DNA from: Candidatus Rokuibacteriota bacterium
GTDB lineage: Bacteria > Methylomirabilota > Methylomirabilia > Rokubacteriales > CSP1-6
Direction: 5' to 3'
NCBI GenBank assembly: GCA_003221635.1
Contig: QHSR01000025.1
Location: 1 to 52,488, forward strand
Length of the DNA stretch: 52,488 nucleotides
Made by a program: the position numbers and the translations under genes. Position 1 is the stretch's first letter, and each line of letters begins with the position of its first letter. Positions 35,885-44,453 of this stretch are shown one piece after another. Below the pieces are notes generated by a model. The model saw only the letters and a list, made by a program, of their open reading frames with translations. It searched no databases and had not been told where the DNA came from.

Positions 35885-38800
35885 CGCCCGAGCGCTTCGC
35901 CAACGGGATGACCTTCGACGACTACGTCAAGGTCACCGGCTCGCCCGAGAATATGAGGGCCGATCTTCTCCGTTCACCGGGAACCTTGGGCAAGTATTTT
36001 TCGTCCCTGCTTCTTTTCCTTGGGCTGGTGGCGTTCGCCTACTTTGCCGTCCTGGTTTTCTCGTCCTTGCTCCACTCTTACCGCTTCCCGATCCCCTATG
36101 CCGTTCCGATCTTCGACATTCCCTTCGCCCTGACAGCGATCGGCGTGGGTTATCTCTGCCTCGAGCGACATCGCTTGCGGCAGGACGTCCGGTCGGCCTC
36201 GATGGGCGTCATGCTCTGGCTGGCCGCCCTCCTGGCGATCGCACACATCTTGACGCAGCCCGACTACCCGGAGACGCCGGGAGTGAATCCCGGAGTGGCC
36301 CCGTACTTCTTCCTTCTGAGCTACCTGATGGGTTTCCTCAGCGTCGGTCTGGCGACGTACTACGGCGATCGGCACCTTCGCCTCACCGACCGTCAGAGAT
36401 TCCTGGTTGCGGTCGGTCTGGTCCTCCTGAGCATCGGGATCGTGATCGCCGTCCTGGAGATCCGGCCATTTCTTCCGTCGCTGGTCATGAAGGGCGGAAA
36501 GTTCAGCCTCTTTGGCTGCGTCGCGGGGGGACTGGCCAATGGCCTTGTCGGAGTGTGGGCCCTCTGGGGCGCAAGGAAGAAGTTCCAGGAAAGGGAGCAG
36601 GACTGGTTCGCCGGCTTCTTCCTTCTCGCCGCGTTTATCTGGATCGTCGGCCTGATCGGCTTCCTGCTGTTGCCGTTCCGGTACTCGGTCACCTGGTATG
36701 TCGCGGGCCTCGCCCGCCCCCTCGGCGTCGGAGCGATCTTCGTCGGTCTCCTCCGGGAACAGGTCTGGCTCTACCGGGAGAGTCGCGCTCGTCAACGGGA
36801 CCTGCAGAGCCTTCATGCCGCCGGGCAAGCGCTGGTCATGACGCTGGACCCACAGCGGATCGTGGAGACCAGTGTGACCAAAGCCGTCGGGGTCGCCGGC
36901 GCACAGGCTGCCATCCTCTTTCGACTGGACGGACAAACCCGGGTCCTTCGGGCGCTCGGTCGGGCCGGCCGCATCAGCCAGGAGCTGGTGTCAGACCTCG
37001 AACTGCCGATTGGACAGGGCGCCTCCGGCCTGGCAGTGGCGGGGGGACGACCTGTGTGGACTTCGAATCTCGGAGGTGACGCTCGATTCCCGCTTCCCCC
37101 GGAGGTCAGTGATCGGATGCGTCGGGAACACCTGAGAGCCGTGCTGTCGATCCCCCTGCTGATCGAGAGCAGGGAGGTGTTTGGGGCCCTCTCGGTCGTC
37201 TACACAGAGGAGCGGGGATTTTCCGCGACCGAGGTCGAGCTGCTCGAAGCGTACGGAACCCAGGTGGCCGTCGCGCTCGAGAACGCCAGGGCGTTCGACC
37301 AATTGGCTCTGAAAGCTCGAAACGAAGCGGCGCTCCGTGATTTCTCCCAGCGGCTGCTCGAGGCCAGCGGGGAGGAAACAATTTTGGATGAGGCGACTCG
37401 GATCACCCGGGAGGTCCTCCAGGCGGATTATTCCGCTCTGTTCCTGTACGACCCCAATGAGGGAGGGCTCGATCTCCGCGCAGGGGTTGGCTGGGAGCCG
37501 GGAACGGCCGGTCGAGGGGCGGCGTCGCTGTCGGATGGATCGCTCGCGAGTACCGCGTTCGTTCAGAGAGAGAGCGTCGAAGTGGAGGACCTGTCCACGG
37601 AATGCCGCTTCTCCATTCCGGCCTACCTTGCCGCCCATCGCGTTCGGGCAGGCCTCCTCGTGCCGCTGGGAGTCCACGATCAGCCGGTTGGGGTCGTGGG
37701 TGCCTACTATCGCGCACCCCATCGCTTCACCGAGGAAGAGCGCCGGTTCCTCCTGAGCCTCGGCCAGCAGACCGCGCTGGCTCTGGCGAAAGTTCGTCTC
37801 TACACGGAGCTTCAGGCGAATCTCCGGCGCCTCCAGGAAACCCAGGCACAGCTGATCCAGGCCGATAAACTCACGGCTCTGGGCACCATGCTCTCGGGGA
37901 TGGCCCACGAGTTGAACGGCCCCCTCACCTCGATCCTGCTGTCCATCCAGCTCCTGCAGCAGCAGACGGTCCTTCCGCATCCGATGCTGGAGCGTCTGAA
38001 CCACGCCGAGCGCGAGTGTAGGCGGGCGGCCCAGCTCATTAAAGACCTGCTGCTCTTCGCCCGGAGGCGGGCTCCCGAGCGGCGGCTGGTGGATCTGAAC
38101 GCGGTGGTCAAGGCGGCGCTGTCGCTCCAGGCGCCCCAATTCTCCCTCCAGAACATCCGCCTGGTGACGAACCTTGATCCAAATCTCCCAAAGATCTGGG
38201 CCGATTCGCACCAGCTCCAGCAGGTCTTCCTCAACCTCTTCACGAACGCCACCCATGCTGTGAAATCGGCCCGCGGGCAGGGTACCCTCGCGGTCCGTTC
38301 CTTCCAAAAGGGATCCGAGGTCTGCGTAACCGTGGAAGACGACGGCCCCGGGATCCCTCGTGAACACCTCGGGCGGATCTTTGACCCATTCTTCACCACC
38401 AAGACCGTGGGAGAGGGGAGCGGGCTTGGGTTGAGCCTCTCCCTGGGGATCGTGGAGGGCCATGAAGGACGGATCACCGCCGAGAATGTGGCGGGCGGGG
38501 GCGCTCGATTCACCGTCGACCTGCCGATCGGCGAAGGGGAGGAGCCCGCGGAGACCCCCGTCCCGACGGTTCACAAAGCGAGTCGTAGCGCACAGATCTT
38601 GGTGGTCGAAGACGAGGTGAGTGTCCGGGGAATCCTCAACGACGTCTTGGCCTTTCTCGGCCACCAGGTGGAGAGCGCCGAGACGGGCCGGGAGGCGATG
38701 GCCAAGCTGGAGCGGAAGGTCTACGACCTGGTCACGCTCGATTTCAGGTTACCGGACATGAGCGCCAGCGAGGTCTGGCGGTGGCTTCTGACGCGGCATC

Positions 38801-38967
38801 CGGACCAGCTCGCGCGGGTCGTTTTCATGACCGGCGACCTGGTCAGCGCCGACACCCAGGAGTTTCTCCGGCAGACGGGGCGGCCCGTGATCACCAAACC
38901 GCCGACGATGGAGCGCATCTGCCAGGTGCTCGACGAGGTTCTCGAGGCGAAGCTCTCGGACTCCTAG
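35881..38967 (+). CDS. Membrane GAF-GAF hybrid sensor histidine kinase with chimeric N-terminus
   Basis: A 1028-residue sensor kinase. About eight transmembrane helices span residues 35-300. Two GAF domains follow (about 320-470 and 490-640), then HisKA with LSGMAHELNGPLTS (His near 678). The ATPase has FLNLFTNATHAV, DDGPGIPREHLG and GSGLGLSLSLG. A receiver at about 905-1025 has VVEDEVSV, phospho-Asp in VTLDFRLPDMS and Lys in VITKPPT. The first 24 residues (including GMTFDDYVKVTGSPEN) do not belong to a kinase; they match the start of a thioredoxin-like family fragment also seen at 41430. ATG 35953 is a possible internal start. Its stop overlaps the convergent exported-protein gene. Confidence 0.88.
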   Translation: MTPERFANGMTFDDYVKVTGSPENMRADLLRSPGTLGKYFSSLLLFLGLVAFAYFAVLVFSSLLHSYRFPIPYAVPIFDIPFALTAIGVGYLCLERHRLRQDVRSASMGVMLWLAALLAIAHILTQPDYPETPGVNPGVAPYFFLLSYLMGFLSVGLATYYGDRHLRLTDRQRFLVAVGLVLLSIGIVIAVLEIRPFLPSLVMKGGKFSLFGCVAGGLANGLVGVWALWGARKKFQEREQDWFAGFFLLAAFIWIVGLIGFLLLPFRYSVTWYVAGLARPLGVGAIFVGLLREQVWLYRESRARQRDLQSLHAAGQALVMTLDPQRIVETSVTKAVGVAGAQAAILFRLDGQTRVLRALGRAGRISQELVSDLELPIGQGASGLAVAGGRPVWTSNLGGDARFPLPPEVSDRMRREHLRAVLSIPLLIESREVFGALSVVYTEERGFSATEVELLEAYGTQVAVALENARAFDQLALKARNEAALRDFSQRLLEASGEETILDEATRITREVLQADYSALFLYDPNEGGLDLRAGVGWEPGTAGRGAASLSDGSLASTAFVQRESVEVEDLSTECRFSIPAYLAAHRVRAGLLVPLGVHDQPVGVVGAYYRAPHRFTEEERRFLLSLGQQTALALAKVRLYTELQANLRRLQETQAQLIQADKLTALGTMLSGMAHELNGPLTSILLSIQLLQQQTVLPHPMLERLNHAERECRRAAQLIKDLLLFARRRAPERRLVDLNAVVKAALSLQAPQFSLQNIRLVTNLDPNLPKIWADSHQLQQVFLNLFTNATHAVKSARGQGTLAVRSFQKGSEVCVTVEDDGPGIPREHLGRIFDPFFTTKTVGEGSGLGLSLSLGIVEGHEGRITAENVAGGGARFTVDLPIGEGEEPAETPVPTVHKASRSAQILVVEDEVSVRGILNDVLAFLGHQVESAETGREAMAKLERKVYDLVTLDFRLPDMSASEVWRWLLTRHPDQLARVVFMTGDLVSADTQEFLRQTGRPVITKPPTMERICQVLDEVLEAKLSDS

Positions 38968-39944
38968 GGGCAATCTGCCGGTTTCGGGTCGAGGTCGCCG
39001 CGACGGCCGACCATATCAATGTGGTGGTCGGTCGCGTTGCCCCCGATGAAGCCATGGGTGAGGTCGTCGGGGTGGTTGGCCAGGCGGAAGTGGTCGAAGG
39101 CGAACCGGTGAACCATTGGCAGGCCGATCCCAGAGTGGTGCCCCGTGGAGGAGGTGATGCACTGCCAGAACCGCGCGTCCATTCCCATACTCGTCACCGG
39201 GTCGAACACCACGGCGTCCGGGTCGAACCGGGGGTCATAATTGGCGCACATCCCCGCCCGTGTCGGCAACGGGAATTCGCCGATGAATCTGCGCAGCCAG
39301 GTGGTGGTGACTCTCAGCATCCTCGAAGACGGGTCGCGGCAGACCACGTTAGGCTTACCGGTGATAGGGTCGATGACGAGGTCGGATCCCGGGCGTGGTA
39401 CGCACTGGACGATCACGTCTTTGTTACTCACCGGTGCCCCGCGAAGGAGGTTGTAGTCTAGTGTGATCGTGACCTGCCCCGCGCCTGTCGCATCCGTGGC
39501 GAAGGAGGCCCCTGGGTCCGTCCCCATCCCACTCGTGAAGCCATCGTTCAGCCGAGCGAGCGGTGAGACCGCGTTTCCCTCCACCGGGAATCCTGGGCGC
39601 CTGGAAGCTGGCAGCGAGGGGACTTCGATCCCGTCCCCACAATCCGGACAGACCAACTCATTGAAGACTGTCCAAATCGTGTAGACCGTGTTGGGGTACG
39701 CTCCGCTGACGGAGAAGTGGACGATGGTCTCGCCGTTCACGACTTTGAGAGTCATCACCCCCGAGGCCGGCACCGCACCCGCCTGGGGGGCATTCTGTGT
39801 GGGGATGAAGTTGAGAGTGTATTCTTGGTCCGTGTTGCGGGTGTATTCCTGGTCCGTGGTGACCTGCTGCCCGATAACCTGGGCCGGTGCGGCGAGCAAG
39901 GCACACAGTCCAAGGACGAGGAGGAAGACGGTTCCAGTTCTCAT
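38964..39944 (-). CDS. Exported protein of unknown function under a sigma-54 promoter
   Basis: A 326-residue exported protein with a signal peptide (TGTVFLLVLGLCALLAAPAQ then VIGQQ). A short duplication (DQEYTRN, DQEYTLN) lies at the mature N-terminus. VVNGETIVHFSVSGAYPNTV and VYTIWTVFNEL suggest a beta-sandwich. Cys pairs (CPDCGDG) and a His-rich C-terminus (HRFAFDHFRLANHP, THGFIGGNATDHHIDM) could bind metal. I do not recognise the family. GAGGAAC precedes the ATG. The gene lies between the kinase and the enhancer-binding protein, with a near-perfect -24/-12 promoter about 100 bases upstream. Confidence 0.75.
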   Translation of the reverse strand: MRTGTVFLLVLGLCALLAAPAQVIGQQVTTDQEYTRNTDQEYTLNFIPTQNAPQAGAVPASGVMTLKVVNGETIVHFSVSGAYPNTVYTIWTVFNELVCPDCGDGIEVPSLPASRRPGFPVEGNAVSPLARLNDGFTSGMGTDPGASFATDATGAGQVTITLDYNLLRGAPVSNKDVIVQCVPRPGSDLVIDPITGKPNVVCRDPSSRMLRVTTTWLRRFIGEFPLPTRAGMCANYDPRFDPDAVVFDPVTSMGMDARFWQCITSSTGHHSGIGLPMVHRFAFDHFRLANHPDDLTHGFIGGNATDHHIDMVGRRGDLDPKPADCP

Positions 39945-40045
39945 GGGTGCTTGTTCCTCATCTTCGAAGGGTCCCGACCAGGCGCGTTACCTCGGCCTGT
40001 CGCTCCCTGAGCTGCGAAATCCGCGACGCAACACCCGCAGAAATA

Positions 40046-40061
40046 AGGCAAACGGCGTGCC
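40046..40061 (-). promoter_or_regulatory. Sigma-54 (-24/-12) promoter for the exported-protein gene
   Basis: On the minus strand the 16 bases TGGCACGCCGTTTGCC match the TGGCACG-N4-TTGC consensus, with GG and GC correctly spaced. Transcription should begin near 40035, giving a leader of about 90 bases before ATG 39944. Confidence 0.85.
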
Positions 40062-40121
40062 AGGCCTTCGGGCGTCGGATCGGGAACGGAAGAGTTCGCC
40101 GTATCGCCTCGAGTTTTAATG

Positions 40122-40135
40122 TGAAAATGTTTTCA
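40122..40135. promoter_or_regulatory. AT-rich palindrome between UAS and sigma-54 promoter
   Basis: TGAAAA-TG-TTTTCA sits in an AT-rich stretch (starting TTTTAATGTG) about 95 bases upstream of the predicted transcript start. It could be a bending-protein or regulator site; its role is inference. Confidence 0.45.
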
Positions 40136-40163
40136 GTCATCTCGCACGGTCTTTATCCACAGG

Positions 40164-40222
40164 TGTGAAGAGGAGCGGGGAATCTATGTAGTCCGGGACC
40201 CAACTGTGAACTCCTCTTCACA
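40164..40222. promoter_or_regulatory. Long inverted repeat, candidate upstream activator site
   Basis: TGTGAAGAGGAG at 40164-40175 and CTCCTCTTCACA at 40211-40222 are perfect 12-base arms with a 35-base gap. The centre is about 158 bases upstream of the predicted sigma-54 start, a usual enhancer distance. The element also lies 51 bases after the stop of the enhancer-binding protein gene, so a transcript hairpin is an alternative, though no U tract follows. Confidence 0.6.
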
Positions 40223-40272
40223 TCGAGGTGCCGGTCCGCGGTGGGGAGCGCGTGCGGGGGCGCTGGGGAACG

Positions 40273-41310
40273 TTACAGGGCCCGGCCGCGCGACTGGGGA
40301 GCGAGCCCAAACTCCGAGATCTTATTCAGCAACGTCTTGTAGCTGACTTTGACAACGCGGGCCGCCGCCACGCGATTCCACTGCACCTGCTCGAGGACCT
40401 CGGCCAGGGCCTTCCGTTCGGCTTCCAGAGCGCCCCGGCGCCCAATTTCGCGAAGTCCCGCCACGGTTTCCGCGCTCCACGCCACCGAGCCGCCGTCCGC
40501 AGTGCCCGGCCTCACCCCGCTGGGCCGAGGACGAGCCAGAAGCGCTTCGTGGACGTGGTCGTCGTTCGGCAGGACGACCAGCCGCCGAATCACGTTCTCG
40601 AGCTCGCGGACATTGCCTGACCACGGGTGATTCATGAGGAGCCTGAGGATCTCGGGTGAGAGTTCCCTGGCCCGCCGGTACTGCTTGTTGAACCGAGCGA
40701 GGAACGACGACGCGAGGACCGCGATCTCTTCCTTCCGCTCGCGAAGGGGCGGCACGTGGAGCTCGACCACGCTGAGGCGGTAGTAGAGGTCCTCTCGGAA
40801 GGCGCCAGAGCTCAGCGCCTGCTCGAGGTCCCGGTTCGTCGCGGCGATGACTCGCGTGTCGACACGAATGATCTCCAGGCCCCCGACCCGGCAGAACTGG
40901 TGGTCATCGAGGACGTGCAGCAGCTTCGCCTGCAAGGCGAGCGGAAGCTCCGCGATCTCGTCGAGAAGGATCGTGCCGTTGTTGGCGTACTCGAACTGGC
41001 CGACGGTGCGGCGGTACGCACCCGTGAACGCACCTTTCTCGTGGCCGAAGAGCTCCGACTCGAGCAGGTCCGACGGAAGCGCAGCGCAGTTGACTTTGAC
41101 GAACGGGCGTTCACGCCGACTGGAGGCCGCGTGAATGGCGCGAGCCACCACCTCCTTGCCGACGCCGGTTTCCCCACGAATGAGCACCGTCTCGGAGGTA
41201 TCAGCGACGTGCTCGACGACCTCACTCACCCGCCGCATCATCGGACTGTGACCGAGAAGGGATGGATCTTCCGTGAGGCATCGCGCCCCGAGGGTCATGG
41301 ACTGAGTCAT
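40273..41310 (-). CDS. Sigma-54-dependent enhancer-binding protein without receiver domain
   Basis: A 345-residue transcriptional activator. The AAA+ domain spans about residues 15-245. It has Walker A IRGETGVGKEVVARAI, the sigma-54 contact loop ELFGHEKGAFTGAYRR, Walker B GTILLDEIAELP and the arginine-finger region GAFREDLYYRLSVVELHVPP. A Fis-type helix-turn-helix follows at about 300-335 (NRVAAARVVKVSYKTLLNKI). Only about 15 residues precede the ATPase, so there is no phosphoreceiver or sensory domain; control must come from its own expression, a partner protein or a ligand on the AAA+ domain. It sits directly upstream of the sigma-54 gene pair it may activate. Confidence 0.93.
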   Translation of the reverse strand: MTQSMTLGARCLTEDPSLLGHSPMMRRVSEVVEHVADTSETVLIRGETGVGKEVVARAIHAASSRRERPFVKVNCAALPSDLLESELFGHEKGAFTGAYRRTVGQFEYANNGTILLDEIAELPLALQAKLLHVLDDHQFCRVGGLEIIRVDTRVIAATNRDLEQALSSGAFREDLYYRLSVVELHVPPLRERKEEIAVLASSFLARFNKQYRRARELSPEILRLLMNHPWSGNVRELENVIRRLVVLPNDDHVHEALLARPRPSGVRPGTADGGSVAWSAETVAGLREIGRRGALEAERKALAEVLEQVQWNRVAAARVVKVSYKTLLNKISEFGLAPQSRGRAL

Positions 41311-41429
41311 CCTCGCCCCGCTGAGCTCTCCTAGTCCGGGAGGCTCGGATCATGCCATCCTCCACGCACGCTTGTCACGTCGAAACTTTTGCGCAGGCCA
41401 GCCAAGGATTCGGACGCGGCGCCACAGGG

Positions 41430-41580
41430 ATGACCTTCGACGACTATGTGAAATTCACCGTCTCGCCCGAGAATCTCCGCCGCGAGGGGTTCGACATCCG
41501 GCGGTTCAGCTTGGTCCGCCCGCACCTCGACTGGAGCAGGTTTCTCCGCGAGCGCCACGCCAAGGCGCGGCTCACCGACG
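41430..41580 (+). pseudogene. Fragment of a thioredoxin-like family gene
   Basis: The frame encodes GMTFDDYVKFTVSPENLRRE then FDIRRFSLVRPHLDWSRFLR and RHAKARLTDD, the N-terminal 50 or so residues of a family that I recall as short thioredoxin-fold proteins in Rokubacteria-like genomes. The thioredoxin core never follows: after residue 52 the sequence becomes an unrelated Pro/Arg-rich stretch. Upstream residues from 41352 are also unrelated. The start of the kinase at 35881 carries a diverged copy of the same motif. The family name is from memory and needs a search. Confidence 0.6.
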
Positions 41581-41636
41581 ATACGACTAAGTGCTCGAAA
41601 CTACGACCCCGACCCCCTCCAACTGCGGAAGTTGGG

Positions 41637-43217
41637 CTAGCGGACGGCCTGGGGAACGTGCACCTGTCTCGCCCTTCGGGTCAGGCCGTCGCGAGTAGAG
41701 CTCGTCGCACCACACGCTTGACGCTCTCGAGCGTGAAGGGCTTCTCGAGCTGAGGGGCCCCGGTCTGCTCGAGGAATGCCCGGGTGCTCGAACTGAGGAC
41801 ATCTCCGGTGACGAAGACGCTCGAGGTAGAGCTCCGGACCACTCAACACGGGCATGCCACTGTCGCTGATGATCAGGTCGTAATTCTGCGCCGCCAGCTT
41901 CCTGAGCGCGATGGCACCGTTCGCGGCGGTATCGACCTTGTAGCCGTCGCGCGACAACCCCTCGGCCAGCAGCGCCGCGACCGCGGGCTCATCGTCGACC
42001 ACCAGGATGGTCTTCCCGGGCACGGGCAGCGCCGCTTCGAACGTCTCGGGCTCACCGTGTGTGAGGCGCGGAGTTTCCACTGGCAACTCGATGAGAAACC
42101 GGGCTCCCTCACCGGGTCGGCTCTCGACGCTGATGGCGCCCCCGTGCCCCTCGATGATGCCACGCGCCAGGGCGAGCCCGAGCCCCGTACTCTCGCCTTC
42201 GGGCTTGGTCGTAAAGAACGGCTCGAAGATCCGCGCCTGAATCTCCGGAGGAATCCCCGGACCGGTGTCGGCGACCTCGATGCGCACGCGTCGGCTCTGG
42301 ACCTCGTGGCGTGTCAGGAAGCTCAACCGGCGAGGCGCCGAGGCCTCCCGCATCGCCTGCCGCGCGTTCGCGATGAGGTTCACCGCAACCTGCTTCAGCT
42401 GGTGCCCGTCGGCCCACACCAGCGGCAGGTCGCTCTCGAGGTCGAGCTGAACCTCGATGTTGTCGATCCGGAGCTCGAAGGCCAGCAACTCGACCGCGTC
42501 CCGTAGAAGGAGGTTCAACGACACGTGCCCCCGCTCCGGCGGGTGGCGCCGGGCGATCGTCAGGAAGCTCCGCACGATATGCGCGCAGCGTTCCGCGGCT
42601 TCCCCGATCTCGCGGGCTCGTGCCCGGGCGCTGTCGTCGGCGGCCGTGGTCGCAAACAGTCCGACCTGGCCGAGGATGACCGACAGAGGGCTGTTGAGCT
42701 CGTGCGCGACGCCGGCGAGGAGGTTGCCCATCGTCGCCAGCTTTTCCGCCTCGAGAAGCTGGTGCGTGCGCTCCTGGATCTGCGCCTCCAGCGCCTCGTT
42801 CTGGCGGCGAAGATCGCGGTGGAGAAACCGCATCTCCAGCAAGTTGCGCACGCGGAGAAGCAGTTCGGTTTGTTCGAAGGGCTTGGTCACCAAATCGCTT
42901 GCGCCCGCTTCGAGCGCCGCGCGTTTGCTCTCACGCGACACGTCGGCGGTCAGGACAAGCACCGGTAGATAGAGATCGGCCCGCCGCTCCTCGAGCTGTT
43001 TGAGGACCTGGATGCCGTCGAGGTGGGGCATGCGGAGGTCCAGCAGGATCAAATCAGGCTGGAACTCGGCACAACACTCGAGGACCTCGCGGGGGTCGGT
43101 CGTGCTTCTTAGGTTTGTATAACCCACGTGCTCGAGAAGCAGTTCCAAGAGGCGGACCATGGCTTGCTCGTCGTCCACGATCAGGATCTTCGCGCTACGA
43201 AAGATCTCGGAATCCAT
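41637..43217 (-). CDS. Receiver-HisKA-ATPase-receiver hybrid kinase, last receiver frameshifted
   Basis: A soluble hybrid kinase without membrane segments. The N-terminal receiver (about 10-125) has IVDDEQAM, phospho-Asp in LILLDLRMPHLDG and Lys in LVTKPFEQ. HisKA has LAGVAHELNSPLSV (about residue 167), and the ATPase has NLIANARQAM, DTGPGIPPEI and GLGLALARG. The second receiver starts at about 401 with VVDDEPAV and SDSGMPVLSG, but after GPELYLE (near 41820) the frame is wrong. Its proper continuation (VFVTGDVLSSSTRAFLEQTG, LEKPFT) is in another frame ending at 41681. A deletion of about 30 bases that is not a multiple of three explains this. AGGGAGA precedes the ATG. Confidence 0.85.
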   Translation of the reverse strand: MDSEIFRSAKILIVDDEQAMVRLLELLLEHVGYTNLRSTTDPREVLECCAEFQPDLILLDLRMPHLDGIQVLKQLEERRADLYLPVLVLTADVSRESKRAALEAGASDLVTKPFEQTELLLRVRNLLEMRFLHRDLRRQNEALEAQIQERTHQLLEAEKLATMGNLLAGVAHELNSPLSVILGQVGLFATTAADDSARARAREIGEAAERCAHIVRSFLTIARRHPPERGHVSLNLLLRDAVELLAFELRIDNIEVQLDLESDLPLVWADGHQLKQVAVNLIANARQAMREASAPRRLSFLTRHEVQSRRVRIEVADTGPGIPPEIQARIFEPFFTTKPEGESTGLGLALARGIIEGHGGAISVESRPGEGARFLIELPVETPRLTHGEPETFEAALPVPGKTILVVDDEPAVAALLAEGLSRDGYKVDTAANGAIALRKLAAQNYDLIISDSGMPVLSGPELYLERLRHRRCPQFEHPGIPRADRGPSAREALHARERQACGATSSTRDGLTRRARQVHVPQAVR

Positions 43218-43479
43218 GCGATCTCCCTGCGGATGGACCTCGTGAACCGTCGTTCAGCTCGGCGCCCTTCTGGGGAGCGTGCAGGAGCATCGATGATGCC
43301 AGCCAGCCCTCGGACGGCGGTTCGGCAACTGAAGACCTGGAAATTATTCGGAATACGAGCGGCGGTGAGGAGCCAGATCCGCAGGCGCTCGCTGGCCGGC
43401 GAGTCCGAACGAGTCGTGGGTCTGACAGTGCGATGCCCGAATCTGACACCTCCCCGGTGTACGCGGATCGAGAAGGCGA

Positions 43480-43650
43480 CGCGTGGCGGGCGCTTGGACA
43501 TCGACGGCACGAAGATCAAAGCCAACGCCTCGAAGCACCAGACGATGAGCTACGGACGGATGCGTACGCAGGCTGACGCGGGCTACTGGTCTGAGGCGAA
43601 TGTCGGTGCACTCGAAGCCAAAGACTTGCCGGGTCCCCTGGTCACTACGG
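43480..43650 (+). mobile_element. IS1182-like transposase remnant
   Basis: The plus-strand frame reads LDIDGTKIKANASKHQTMSY followed by GRM, then directly ADAGYWSEANVGALE. In IS1182-family transposases the first motif lies near the start of the catalytic domain and the second about 150 residues later, so a large internal part has been deleted. No terminal inverted repeats or target duplications are visible. It separates the hybrid kinase from the GGDEF-like gene and supports past rearrangement. The stretch 43218-43479 around it shows nothing else that I can name. Confidence 0.8.
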
Positions 43651-43702
43651 AGATCGTCGTGGGAAATTCCCTGAGAAGAGGCTCGGAGATCCGTCGGACA
43701 CA

Positions 43703-44182
43703 TCAGGACGCGACGTAGAGCCGGTTGCCGCCATCCTGCTTGGCCTCGATCATCGAATCAACGGCCTGGCGCAGCATATCCTGAGCGCTGGCGGCCGTTT
43801 TCGGATAGCAAGAGCCGCCGGCGCTACAGGTGGTTGTGTCGAGGAGCGCCATCAGCCGGCGAAGGATCGATGGCACGTGGGTTGTCTCCGCCCCTATGAG
43901 GAGAAGGGCGACGGGGGCCGGGGCCCACTGCGCGACCACGTCGCTGCCTCGAATGTCATGCGCGATGGTCTCCGTGAGGGAGGGTCTGGGAGGTTCCCGT
44001 GTCTGGGCGGAGGCGACCTCGACGCTAAGGCACGCGAGCGAGACGCAATAACGCAGTCGTTGAGCTTTCTGCACCTCCAGGTCGACGAGGAATCGAAACA
44101 GCAGGTCGTCGACGACGATCGCTCCGGCGTCGGGGCTGGGCCTAAAACTATGCCATTTGCTCACAATTGGTGCCGCCTGCAC
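43703..44182 (-). CDS. Degenerate GGDEF-domain protein
   Basis: A 159-residue protein with the GGDEF fold but not its catalytic signature. LVDLEVQKAQRLRYCVSLAC matches the N-terminal helix and strand, IAHDIRGSDVVAQW the region just before the active-site loop, and then APAPVALLL replaces GGDEF. The end (SAGGSCYPKT, then DSMIEAKQDGGNRLYVA) matches the C-terminal helix. With the signature gone it should not make c-di-GMP; it may bind c-di-GMP or GTP, or signal by protein contact. The start (GTG 44182) is uncertain. A c-di-GMP riboswitch lies 750 bases downstream. Confidence 0.7.
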   Translation of the reverse strand: MQAAPIVSKWHSFRPSPDAGAIVVDDLLFRFLVDLEVQKAQRLRYCVSLACLSVEVASAQTREPPRPSLTETIAHDIRGSDVVAQWAPAPVALLLIGAETTHVPSILRRLMALLDTTTCSAGGSCYPKTAASAQDMLRQAVDSMIEAKQDGGNRLYVAS

Positions 44183-44453
44183 GCTGGAATGCGCTCATAG
44201 ACAACCGTTGCGCTACTAGCTACCCCAAGTTCTCGACGGGGGAAATCAGGAGAATCACTGAATCGGCGAATGAAATACCCTCAATGGGGCGCGGGCCAGT
44301 CCGCCGACCGAGGGCTGGGTGCGTCGAGACCTCTCCGACCCGAGTCCCGCCGACAGGCCTCGGCACCTGTCGCGAGGCCGTGGCCGATATCCCTGTCTCG
44401 AGCCGACAACGTCCGCGTCGCCGGCGTCCACCTCCGGCCCGCGTTCGGATCTA

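Noticed and set aside
41616-41633. Hairpin CCAACT/AGTTGG as a terminator of the hybrid kinase gene
   Set aside because: The stem is only 6 bases with no U tract in either direction.
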